A stretch of DNA of 64,000 bases from Heloderma charlesbogerti (taxonomy: Eukaryota; Chordata; Lepidosauria; Squamata; Helodermatidae): assembly GCA_026122225.1 (NCBI GenBank), contig JANEZZ010001497.1, positions 868,001 to 932,000 on the forward strand, read 5' to 3'. How positions within the stretch are numbered: the first letter of the stretch is position 1; each line of letters opens with the position of its first letter. Made by a program: the position numbers and the translations under genes. The notes under the pieces are model-generated. The model searched no databases, was not told the origin of the DNA, and saw only the letters and a program-made list of their open reading frames with translations. Positions 23,009-32,155 of the stretch are shown here, in pieces.

Positions 23009-23437
23009 AATGTATGGCTGTGAGAGCTGGACTATAAGGAAGGCTGAGCGCCGAAGAATTGATGCTTTCGAACTGTGGTGCTGGAGAAGACTCTTACGAG
23101 TCCCCTGGACTGCAAGGAGGTCAAATCAGTCCATCCTAAAGGAAATCAACCCTGAGTGCTCATTGGAAGGACAGATAATGAAGCTGAAGCTCCAATATTT
23201 TGGCCACCTAATGCGAAGAGAAAACTCTCTGGAAAAGACCCTGATCCTGGGAAAGACTGAAGGCAAAAGGAGAAGGGGACGGCAGAGGATGAGATGGCTA
23301 GATAGCATCACGGATGCAATGAATATGAACTTGAGCACGCTCCGGGAGAGAGCGCAGGACAGGAAGGCCTGGCGTGCTATGGTCCATGGGGTCACGAAGA
23401 GTCGGACACGACTGAACGACTGAACAACAACAACAAA
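23009..23437 (+). mobile_element. BovB 3'-end fragment within foldback element
   Basis: It encodes the BovB C-terminus (YGCESWTIRKAERRRIDAF.. to ..MVHGVTKSRTRLND) and ends with the family 3' tail GACTGAACGACTGAACAAC. It is inserted at the tip of a GCAAAT..ATTTGCG palindrome, so the two palindrome arms now flank it. It is 5'-truncated, as is typical. Confidence 0.9.
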
Positions 23438-23999
23438 TTTGCGTTCCCCTTATTTTCACTGTAGTCTACGTAAATGTTTACGTAGACTACATGTGCCAAA
23501 ATAAGGAATGCAAATGGCCGCGCCCATGGGCGCCGCCATTTGCGTATGTGCGGGTTGTTGTTTTTTCCACTCAGCCATGATAGGCTACATAAACATTTAC
23601 GTAGCCTATCATGGCTGACTGCAGGGATGCAAACGGCAGTCCCGGCAGGACAAGATTCATGGTGGGAGGGACGGGGTGCCTCCCCCCCGGCCAGAATTTC
23701 AGGGGGGAGGGATGAGGCACCTCCCCCCTGGCCAGAATTTCGAGGGGTGGGATGGAGCACCTGCCCCCCACCGCAAATCAACGTTCGGGTTCAGGTAAGT
23801 GACTTTCGTACATCCCTACGCTGGAGCCACTGCTGGAGCTGCCGCCGTCCGGAACATCTGCCCCAGGTAAGCCTCATCCCGGGGGGGATCCACGGGGGGG
23901 TGGGGGGCAGGTTGTTCCACCACAGATTTCGGGGGGCCAAATGCCAGTGCATTCAGCCTCACTGAAATCTGTGGTGGAATTCTCCACTATCCCTACCTG

Positions 24000-24766
24000 T
24001 AGGAGTGCACGAAAGCCACTTACCTGGTCTCGCAGCTTTTCGCGGTGGGGAGGAGGCGCTTCGCTGCTCTCCCCCCGAAGTTCAGGCTGGGGCGGGAAGC
24101 TTCCCGCCTCGCCCGGCCGAAATTCAGGCTGGGGGGGAGGCTTCCCGCCTCGCCCAGCCGAAATTCAGGCCGGGGAGAAGCGCCCCATCTCCCCGGCCGC
24201 GAACTTCAAAAGAAAAAAAAAAACGCCCCTGTGATAGGCTACGTGACGATTAACGTAGCCTATCATGGCTAGATCTGCAAAGTCAGCCGTGATAGGCTAC
24301 GTAAATCATCACGTAGCCTATCACGGGTGACTTTAAAAAAAAAAAAAAAGCGCGTACGCGAATGGCAGCCCCCATAGGGAGCCGCCATTCGCGTTCCTTA
24401 TTTGGTCGCTGTAGTCTACGTAAATCTTTACGTAGACTACGGCGAAAATAAGGGCAACGCAAATAGCATTTGCTATTTGCAAACCCCCTATCACGGGCGC
24501 GTTTTTTTTTTTTTTACTTTTATTGGAATGGCGGTGGCGGCAGCCGGTCGAAAGATCGGCTGCCGCCCCCGCCCCTGACGAAGACCCGACGAACCACCGC
24601 CGGGACCCGCCGCCGGGAGGGACATTCGGCAAAGGTAAGTCCTGTCCCGGGGGGGTGCGGGGTGCGGGGGGGGTGCGGAGAATTTCTCCCCGAAACTTCT
24701 TCGGGGGCCGAACACGTTGGTGCTCGGCCCCCCGAAGTTTTGGGGAGAAATTCTCCGCCAACCCTA
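24000..24766 (+). mobile_element. hAT-like foldback unit inside the composite, A-left / C-right
   Basis: It starts TAGGAGTGCACGAAAGCCAC and has GGGGAGGCTTCCCGCC-type G-rich repeats, two ATAGGCTACGTRA stems, and a GCAAATAGC stem. A GC-rich module with AAAGGTAAGTCCTGTCCCG precedes the C-type end. Confidence 0.8.
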
Positions 24767-24863
24767 CCTGTTATATGCTTGAACAATGAGAGGTTTTTTT
24801 CTGCATAAGGCATACATTTCAAGTGGAGGGTATATGAACAAACACCTTCTAAAAGATCTTGAA

Positions 24864-24944
24864 TTTGCAAACCACGCCGTTCATGCAATGAATAACAAAA
24901 AAAACCCCTGCCATTTTTCTCACCGTGACTGTCAACAGCCAGGA
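24864..24944 (+). pseudogene. Decayed beta-defensin cysteine exon, locus A
   Basis: The sequence from about CCCTGCCATTTTTCTCACC through CATTGCTTCATACTTGTTAT aligns with the 3' half of the exon at 26360 (CCCTGCCATAATTCTAACC..). The paired CC codons are lost, the donor GTAAC has become GAGAC, and no acceptor or first three cysteines remain. It is a dead third copy of the tandem exon. Confidence 0.65.
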
Positions 24945-25291
24945 GACATTGCTTCATACTTGTTATATGCCAGAACAAGGGATGAAGGAGAAATTAGTTA
25001 GGTTATCTAATTTTGCACTTTTAAATCAATGCGTGAACCAAAATGTCATTACTGTTCAAAATTCACACTTCTCTGAATTTTGCAGTGTAGGTCTTTGGGC
25101 AAAAATGTGTACATAAATGTGTATATTAACAGAAAGGTTCACACAAAAAATGTATTTATTAGTGAAAATAATGTTCAAATATGTGTATATTAGGCAAAAT
25201 TGTGTACAAACATGTATGTACTCTGAGAAATTGGCACAAAATGCATATGAATTTTCATACAAACTTCTCAAAGTTCAGCATGAATTCAACC
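24945..25291. other. AT-rich intron sequence
   Basis: It contains several diverged copies of an ATGTGTATATTAG..AAAATTGTGT-like unit, i.e. a degenerate minisatellite. No exon. Confidence 0.45.
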
Positions 25292-26023
25292 TAGGGATGG
25301 GGGAGAATTTCTCCCTGAAACTTCGGGGGGCTGAGTGCCAATGCATTCGGTCCTCTGAAGGTTCGGGGACATTCTCTCCCCTGCCCCCCCGCCCCCCCTG
25401 GGATGGGACTTACCTTTTACGAATGTCGCTCTCGGCGGCGGGTCCCGGCGGCGGTTCGGCAGGTCTTCGTCAGGGGTGGGGGTGGCAGCTGGTCTTTCAT
25501 CCAGCTGCTGCTGCCGCCATTACAAGAAAAGTAAAAAAAAATAAAAAAATAAAGCAAATAGTGTTGCCCTTATTTTCGCTGTAGTCTACATAAATCTTTA
25601 CGTAGACTACAGGGACCAAATAAGGAACGCGAATGGCGGCTCCCTATGGGGGCCGCCATTAGTGTATGCACTTTTTTTTTTTTTAAAGTCACCCGTGATA
25701 GGCTACGTGACGATTAACATAGCCTATCATGGCTGACTTTGCAGATCTAGCCGTGATAGGCTATGTAAATCGTTACGTAGCCTATCATGGGGCTTTTTTT
25801 TAACTTTTCTTTTGAAGTTCGCGGCCGGGGAGACGGGGCGCTTCTCCCCGGCCTGAATTTCGGCCGGGTGAGGCGGAAAGCCTCCCCTCCGGCCTGAATT
25901 TCAGCTGGGTGAGGCGGGAAGACACCCCCCCCTCGCATGAACTTCGGGGGGAGAAGCGAAGTGCCTCCCCCCCACCGCGAAAAAAGCTGCGGGACAAGGT
26001 AAGTCCCTTTCGTACATCCCTAA
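25292..26023 (+). mobile_element. hAT-like foldback element, complete, perfect TSD
   Basis: The perfect duplication is ATTCAACC (25284-25291 and 26024-26031). C-left (TAGGGATGGGGGAGAATTTC) / A-right (CAAGGTAAGTCCCTTTCGTA-CATCCCTA). It contains ATAGGCTACGTGACGATTAA stems and the G-rich A-arm. It lies in the intron between the decayed and intact locus-A cysteine exons. Confidence 0.93.
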
Positions 26024-26359
26024 TTCAACCTAACATGGGCAAAATGAGAAACACACACAGAGAAAAATTAATATATTCATCCACCCCCGGCTGGAACAAT
26101 GATGACTTACTGGGGGATTTCTGGATAAGGCACACATGGAGTGGATTGAGAGAATGATGGGCTTTTAAAAGCCCTTGAATGTGTAGGGATGGATTTTCTC
26201 CACACCCTCATGGATTTTCTCCACCAAAGAAATGGACAAGTGATGCTGAAAGGCAGCCTTCTGTGACTTTAAGGAATTTGGGTACCGGTATGCATAGAGT
26301 TATTTGGGATTTATTTTGACTTGAGAAGCCACTTTAATTTTTTGATTATATGTCCCCAG

Positions 26360-26485
26360 TAATCATCAAATCTGAATATCCAGACTGCCGGGGTACATGC
26401 AAGGAAAAGTGTACTTACAATGAATTTCAGATTCACAATATACCCTGCCATAATTCTAACCATGTCCATTGCTGTGATCAGGAAG
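26360..26485 (+). CDS. Beta-defensin cysteine exon 2, locus A
   Basis: The acceptor is TATATGTCCCCAG| and the donor GGAAG|GTAACA; 126 nt, phase 1/1. Six cysteines are spaced C-x3-C-x3-C-x10-C-x6-CC (DCRGTCKEKC .. HVHCCDQEG). The framework is identical to the exon at 22545, while the loop residues differ strongly. It is in frame with the last exon at 26924. It can be used in place of, or together with, the 22545 exon because both are symmetric phase-1 exons. Confidence 0.85.
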
Positions 26486-26798
26486 GTAACATTGTTTCAT
26501 ATCTCATATGGGCCAGAATAATGATGTTTTGTTGGAGCAGGGGGGAGCATTTCTGTGTACATGGTGTAGAACATTTATATTTATAAAACTTAAAGATATA
26601 AATAAACCTTAAAGTGAATGAGAGATTGAATAGTGAGGAATGAATTGGCAATGTGAGAATCTGCCATTCTTAATTACCTTCCCACATTTTCACCTTAGAA
26701 ACCTTCCTGGTTAGAAAGTCCCTTCCAGGCTTTAAAGATTCTAGCTTTTGAAAAAAAGAAAGAAAAAAAGGATGATACAATTTTCCTTTTCATATGTG

Positions 26799-26817
26799 TG
26801 TGTGTGTGTGTGTGTGC
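26799..26817. repeat. (TG)n microsatellite
   Basis: A short pure TG run in the last intron of locus A. Confidence 0.9.
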
Positions 26818-26923
26818 TGAAGGTAACAAAGTTCAAATGATCCCTTTCAGTATGTTATTATAGAAAGAGTAGGTGGTTTGTTAGTTTAGATTGTACTCAT
26901 CTTCTCCTTTTTCTGATTTGCAG

Positions 26924-26979
26924 ACGTCGAGGAACTACACTTTCTTGATGGGTTAGCAATTGATGCATACATCCAATAA
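26924..26979 (+). CDS. Putative last exon of defensin locus A
   Basis: It follows a good polypyrimidine tract and acceptor (TCTGATTTGCAG|AC). In phase 1 it adds about 18 residues starting DVEELHFLDG and ends at TAA 26977-26979. AATAAA signals follow at 27129-27134 and 27176-27181. The short acidic tail would make the precursor C-terminus unlike a classic two-exon defensin. The frame fit with both 126-nt exons and the downstream polyadenylation signal support it, but transcript data are lacking. Confidence 0.6.
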
Positions 26980-27128
26980 GGGCTTCTTCTTCAGTTCCAA
27001 TCTGATGCAACTAATGTGTGGAATGGTCATTCAGAACAACCTTTTGAGTAGCTGAAAAGCCTTCCTGAAATTTAACCTCCCCACCTTGAGTGCCATTTTT
27101 GGTAGAAAGGCAGGGTACAAATCAAATC

Positions 27129-27134
27129 AATAAA
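27129..27134 (+). terminator. Polyadenylation signal, locus A
   Basis: AATAAA lies 150 bp after the stop codon, with a second AATAAA at 27176-27181 followed by a GT-containing stretch. Confidence 0.55.
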
Positions 27135-27614
27135 TTCATCAATTTCTCATAACAGTGTCTTGACTTTGTGCTTCTAATAAAACTAAAACTGTTGCGCACA
27201 TGAACCGCTGAGTCATACTTGTGCATACACCATGGGAGACAGAGCTGTCTTGTTTATTTTATGGTTCTATCACCTGGACTAAATATTCCCTGATTTTCTT
27301 ACCTAGTGGCTGTAACAGAAGGGAACCAAACCTGCAAAGAATACAGATATAATGTGGTGCTGTTTTTGCCTTTACCAAGGGGGAACCTTCACCTCTGAAA
27401 AGATGGACCAACCATGAGTGTTATGAAGCTCCAGTTGCTACTAGTATCGCTGGCATTTGGTCTCTATCCTATGTCATTGATACTAGTTAAACTGATTTTA
27501 TCTGTATGCCACCCTGAGATCTTAATGGTGGGATACAAATGCTTTAAATAAATAAATTGACAACATACTTCCTTTTAATCAGGAAAGGTAATAAGGTGTT
27601 GTTTTGTTTTAAAG

Positions 27615-27703
27615 AATAGCTTTCTTTTAATACATTTGACTCTGAAAGACCTTTTCTCTAAAAATACATCCGTCAGAGTCAAATTTATTAAAGAAAAACC
27701 ATT
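27615..27703. repeat. Short hairpin, 31-bp arms
   Basis: Arm 27615-27645 (..TACATTTGACTCTGA) pairs with 27673-27703 (TCAGAGTCAAATTTATT..) with about four mismatches across a 27-bp loop. It may be a solo MITE; no duplication could be assigned. Confidence 0.7.
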
Positions 27704-27785
27704 CTTGTATAAAGTGGTATAGAAATAAACAACTAAAAAAAAATGGAAGAAGATGTGACATTAAGAGCATTGATAGCAATACCTA

Positions 27786-27994
27786 GTGGAGGCTCCGATT
27801 TTGGAGGGGCTGTAAATCCATTCCAGGTTTCAGTCAGAACCAGCCAGAACTCTAAAGGAGCTATCTAGGGTGCTGAACCTATTTTGTGGATAGGGTTCAG
27901 CACTTGGAAAAGCCCCTTTAGAGTTCTGAGTGGTTCTTACTAAAACCCGGAATAGATTCACAGGCCCACTGAAATCGGAGCCACCAGCCTCCAC
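27786..27994. repeat. Long imperfect inverted repeat, arms of about 95 bp
   Basis: The left arm reads GTGGAGGCTCCGATT..CAGAACTCTAAAGGAGCT..GTGCTGAACCTA. The right arm reads as its reverse complement (..AGCCCCTTTAGAGTTCTGAG..AATCGGAGCCACCAGCCTCC). Pairing runs over nearly the whole 209 bp with a very short loop. It is unrelated to the TAGGGATG family and has no coding content. Confidence 0.8.
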
Positions 27995-28226
27995 CTGAAT
28001 TTTGTTGAATTCTAAATTTCTGAGAAATTCCCTTTTAGCTCTGTGTTGAGGAAGGACTCTTGGTGGACATAAAAAGGGCCCAGAAAAGAAACAGGGGAAA
28101 TGGAGTATCTCCATTTATATGTGTGATTCCATTTTGGCTCCATCTAGCTCTTGAGGGTGATGCAGCTACCCAAAAATGAAGGATCAACCTGGCTGCTTCA
28201 GGAGTGATCCATTATTGATCTCCCAG

Positions 28227-28859
28227 TAGGGATGGGGGAGAATTTCTCCCCGAAACTTCAGGGGGCTGAGTGCCAACGCATTCGGTCCTCCGAAGGTTTG
28301 GGGAGAAATTCTCCCCCCCGCCCCCCCCAGGATGGGACTTACCTTTTACGAATGTCGCTCCCAGCGGCGGGTCCCGGCGGCGGTTCGGCAGGTCTTCGTT
28401 GCCCTTATTTTTGCCGTAGTCTACGTAAATCTTTACATAGACTACAGGGACCAAATAAGGAACGCGAATGGCGGCTCCCTATGGGGGCCGCCATTAGCGT
28501 ACGCACTTTTTTTTTTTTAAGTCACCCGTGATAGGTTACATGACGATTAACGTAGCCTATCATGGCTGACTTTGCAGATCTAGCCATGATAGGCTACGTA
28601 AATCGTTACTTAGCCTATCATGGGGCTTTTTTTTCTTTTCTTTTCTTTTGAAGTTCGCGGCTGGGGAGACGGGGAGCTTCTCCCCGGCCTGAATTTTGAC
28701 CAGGCCAGGCGGGAAGCCTCCCCCCCCAGCCTGAATTTCGGCCGGGTGAGGCAGGAAGACACCCCCCCCTTGCATGAACTTCGGGGGGAGAAGCAAAGTG
28801 CCTCCCCCCCACCACGAAAAAAGCTGCGGGACAAGGTAAATCCCTTTCATACATCCCTA
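28227..28859 (+). mobile_element. hAT-like foldback element, complete, perfect TSD
   Basis: The perfect duplication is TCTCCCAG (28219-28226 and 28860-28867). C-left / A-right, 633 bp, close in sequence to the copy at 25292 but internally shorter: the GC-rich module joins directly to TTGCCCTTATTTTTGCCGTA. Confidence 0.93.
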
Positions 28860-28867
28860 TCTCCCAG

Positions 28868-28897
28868 TGGTGTGTGTGTGTGTGTGTGTGTGTGTGT
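28868..28897. repeat. (TG)n microsatellite
   Basis: A pure TG run between two foldback elements. It continues as (GT)n after the second one (29615-29637), so the second element inserted into the microsatellite. Confidence 0.9.
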
Positions 28898-29614
28898 TAG
28901 GGATGTACGAAAATCACTTACCTTTCGGGGATTATGCTGATGGTGTGGGGGGGAGGCGTTCCGTCCCTCCCCCCAGAATCCTCGCTGGGGGGCGAAGCGC
29001 TCTGTTCCTCCCCCCCCCGGAATCCTGGCTGGCTGGTTATGCTCCGCAGCGATTCTTCGGAGCCGCCGGCTGGCTCTGCCAGCAGCCGGACATCTGTAGC
29101 CGCTGCCATTTGCGTCCCTGCAGTCAGCTGTGATAGGCTATGTAAATGTTTATGTAGCCTATCATGGCTGATTTAAAAAAACAAAACAAAAAGCGCATAT
29201 GCAAATGGCGGTGGCCATGGCCGCTGCCATTTGCGTACGCACATATTTTTTTTTTAAGTCAGCCGTGATAGGCTATGTAAACATTTACGTAGCCTATCAC
29301 GGTGTTTTTTTAAAAATCTAGCCATGATAGGCTACGTAAATCTTTACGTAGCCTGTCACTTTTTTTTTTTAACCTGGAAATGGCGGCGGTGGCAGCCAGT
29401 TGGAAGACCAGCCGCCGCAGCCGCAGCCGCCGCCGCCGCCCTGCCGCCGCTGCCGCCGCTGGAGCCGCCGCCGCCGCCAGGAAGATCCGCCCAAGGTAAG
29501 TCCCATCCCGGGGGTGGCGGGGGGGGTGGGCCATTCCACCACCGATTTCGGGGGGCCGAATGTGCTGGCATTCAGCTTCCCCAAGATACGTGGTGGAACT
29601 TTCGTACATCCATA
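28898..29614 (+). mobile_element. hAT-like foldback element inserted in a TG microsatellite
   Basis: A-left (TAGGGATGTACGAAAATCAC). The right end is hybrid: B-type CCAAGATACGTGGTGGAAC followed by A-type terminal TTTCGTACATCC-ATA. The flanks GTGTGTGT are identical on both sides, though not informative in a microsatellite. It has three ATAGGCTA stems and a GCCGCCGCC-rich module with CCAAGGTAAGTCCCATCCCG. Confidence 0.88.
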
Positions 29615-29699
29615 GTGTGTGTGTGTGTGTATGTGTGTGACAGTCTGATTGGAGCAGTTGCCATAGGGAAGGGCATTAAACCTTTTTGTCTTCACCATG

Positions 29700-30160
29700 T
29701 TCCTGCTTGAAATTGCATGCGCCCAAGCTGCAGTTTGCCCCAGGGAGAACAAATACTGTCTAGTAATTGTAGATTCTTTTAGCAAATGGGTGGAAGCATT
29801 CCAACCATATCAAAGCAGTGATAAATAAAATACTTGTCAACATTGTTTTTAGTCACTGGGGCATTTCCCCTATTGATTCAGATCTAGACACCCATTTTGT
29901 ATGAGAAAGAGCCCTCTAAAGTGTTGGGCATTTGACAGAAGTCTTTATCACATGCAGGTCACCCAGCATCTTCAGGTCTTGCAGAGAGAACAAGCTACAT
30001 CGAAGGGGCCCTTTAAAAAGCAAGAAAAGCTACTGCTACAGACCAAAAAGAAATGCTACCTAGCATCTTAATTGCTCTCCAGGGGACAAATGCAGTTTAT
30101 GGTTAGCCCTCCTTTGAAGTTGCAGTGGGGAGAAAAATGCAAATGCCCAAGCCCTCCATC
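29700..30160 (+). pseudogene. Endogenous retrovirus integrase remnant (broken)
   Basis: Codons 29742-29816 read like a retroviral integrase core (..LVIVDSFSKWVEAF..). Further decayed coding follows with stops and frame changes. No LTRs, primer-binding site or other retroviral genes are seen, so this is an old, dead scrap. Where it ends is uncertain. A Gypsy-like element is a less likely alternative. Confidence 0.55.
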
Positions 30161-30513
30161 ATGAGGAGTGGATACAAGCTCTCACTGAGGAAACTGCCAA
30201 AATACACAAACTAGAGCTGTGTACAAATGGCATCTTGAAATTCTCCACCTTACATGTGGCCAGAGAAATCTGGGAGACAATCCCACTGATTTTCTCCAGG
30301 GGGAAGAGAAAATCTCAACAATTTCTCACACGTGGGGCTTCCCATTGGTAGAGCTTGTAGGACAGCTTCTTTCTCTTTTGGTAAGGGGTTTGGGGGTTTT
30401 CATGCTGCAACAGCATCAACTATCTTAGCAGGCTGGCCCCCAATTTGCATCCACCACAATGCAGGTGGGGCAGTGTTTATTTATTTGTTTATTAGATTTA
30501 TTGGCCTCCCACT
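30161..30513. other. Unclassified sequence, possibly more retroviral remnant
   Basis: It contains short open frames without recognisable domains. The TTTATTTATTTGTTTATTAG stretch next to the following element may be an L2-like tail. Confidence 0.35.
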
Positions 30514-31261
30514 TAGGGATGTCAGAGAATTCCATGACGGATCTCGGTAAGGCCGAATGCCAGTGCATTCGGCCCCCCGAAATCCATCACAGAACGAAGC
30601 CCCTGCCCCCCCAATCCACGAAAGGCATGTGGGACAAAGTCCCCCCTGCCCCCACCCCATGAAAGTCACACGAAATGAAGCACTTACCTGCTCCCATCCA
30701 TGCTGCTTTGCAAATGGTGGCCATCCTGCAGCCGCCATCCGCTTCCTCCTCTACATAGCCGTAATAGGCTACGTAAATACTTACATAGCCTATCATGGCT
30801 AACACAGGGATGCCATTGGCATCCCTGCGGAGGCCATGATAGGCTACGTAAGTATTTACGTAGCCTATCACAGCAGGGGGGAAAAAAACCCCAGAGTATG
30901 CAAATGGCGGCAGCTACCACCATTTGCGTACACTGGAGTTTTTCCCCCTGCTGTGATAGGCTATGTAAATATTTATGTAGCCTATCACAGCTCAATACAG
31001 GGATGCAAATGGCGGCAGCTACGACAGCCGCCATTTGCATCCCTGCAGGGCTGCCCAGCAGCCGGATGTCTGGCTGCAGGCGGCCGGAGCTGGCCGGCGG
31101 CTCTGTGGCTTAGCTGTGGAGCGGATCCAGCCAGGCAGGATTCCGGGGGGAGGGACAGAGCTCCTCCCCCCCGTCGAGGATTCCGGCGGGAGGGACAGAG
31201 TGCCTCCCCCCCACCGCAGATGCCCCTGCGTGGAGCCAGGTAAGGGATTCATACATCCCTA
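30514..31261 (+). mobile_element. hAT-like foldback element, complete, near-perfect TSD
   Basis: The duplication is CTCCCACT / CTCCCACC (7 of 8). B-left / A-right. It contains four ATAGGCTACGTAAATAC/ATATT hairpins alternating with GCAAATGGCGGCAGCTAC-type hairpins, giving about eight consecutive palindromes in 400 bp. Confidence 0.9.
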
Positions 31262-31580
31262 CTCCCACCTGGCTGGCTACCCGGCCACTCTAGGCAGTGT
31301 ACAATACACATAACAACATGAAATACAAGAAATTTACACAATCAACTGAACAAAACAACATTGCTCTAAAAAAAATCCACCCTACCCCCAATGCCCACCT
31401 GAACAGCCAGGTTTTCAAATCCCAGCAGAAGCTCATCAAAGCATGTTGTGTCTGCCTCCAGGGATGAGGTGGAGTTAGTGCCCTGCCAAAATGTGTCCTC
31501 TAATTTCCTGAACGTTTTTTCCCCCCATAAAAGGGCTTCCATTGTTCTGCCACATTCAGGATGTTTTATCATTTATTTTT
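31262..31580 (-). mobile_element. L2-like LINE 3'-region fragment
   Basis: It shares the CCACTCTAGGCAGNNTACAAT..ATCAACTGAACNAAACAACA..GAAGCTCATCAAAG stretch with 47095-47275. It is a non-coding tail segment read from the minus strand. Confidence 0.6.
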
Positions 31581-32155
31581 GTGATATTTCTGAGCTTACA
31601 TAATCACAGTTAGCGTCCCAGGCTGTCTGCACATCCTGATCTGAAAAAAAAGCCCTGTGGGAGGAATTACCTCATGGTGCCTTAAACTGGGCTTTAACTG
31701 AAGGGTAGGAAGCTGAGGAGGCCACGGGCTGCTGAAGAGATGATTGTACAATGAAAAACAGGACACTTGTACTCATCCCTTGGCCACCTCCTAAGTGAGG
31801 TCAGCCCAAGAAACCCATAGCCAACCCATGAGAATTTCTCCAAAATTTCTTCACCATTGAATTTCTTTTCAAAAGCAATTTCTCTCTACCAAAGTCAAAT
31901 TGAATGAGAATGGTCAAAAAAATGTGGGATAAATTTTCAGCACAACACTAATACAACAGTATATTTCATGTCTTAGATTTCTGGACCACCAATAGCCAAA
32001 GATTGGGCAGTTTACAAAAATTGAAACCTTAAAAATATAATACAGTAAGCATGACCTAACCATAAGCCGACATACACTGTTGATGTAATGTGGAGAGAGA
32101 GAGCACATCATAGCCCTTCGCGACAGATGACTAGAACTCTCCCAGCAAGCAAGAG
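31581..32155. other. Unclassified sequence with an L2-tail scrap
   Basis: ACCACCAATAGCCAAAGATT at about 31984 resembles the L2-like tail at 55880. Nothing else is recognised. Confidence 0.4.

Larger units (their letters stand above)
22695..24766 (+). mobile_element. Nested hAT-like foldback composite in defensin intron
   Basis: The outer flanks CTTGTTAT (22687-22694) and CCTGTTAT (24767-24774) match at 7 of 8. The paralogous intron at 24954 shows the uninterrupted CATACTTGTTATATGC. Inside there is an A-type start at 22695, a BovB 3' fragment (23009-23437), an A-type end at 23818, a CCCTA end at 23995 and a new A-type start (TAGGAGTGCACGAAAGCC) at 24000. The right terminus at 24766 is C-type (GGGGAGAAATTCTCCGCCA). 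At least two, probably three elements are nested. Confidence 0.85.

Noticed and set aside
24520..24978. Long minus-strand open frames rich in Pro, Arg and Gly across GC-rich modules
   Set aside because: The same frames recur in every element copy because the DNA is GC-rich and stop-poor. No domain is recognisable. They could be exon relics but not current genes.
22545..26979. Crotamine-type venom toxin call for the defensin exons
   Set aside because: The cysteine framework is generic beta-defensin. Nothing in the sequence shows venom-gland expression or crotamine-specific residues.
30700..31060. Regularly spaced short palindromic repeats that resemble a CRISPR array
   Set aside because: The repeats alternate among several unrelated palindromes, spacers are not unique inserts, the same order recurs in dispersed elements with TIRs and 8-bp duplications, and the genome is eukaryotic.
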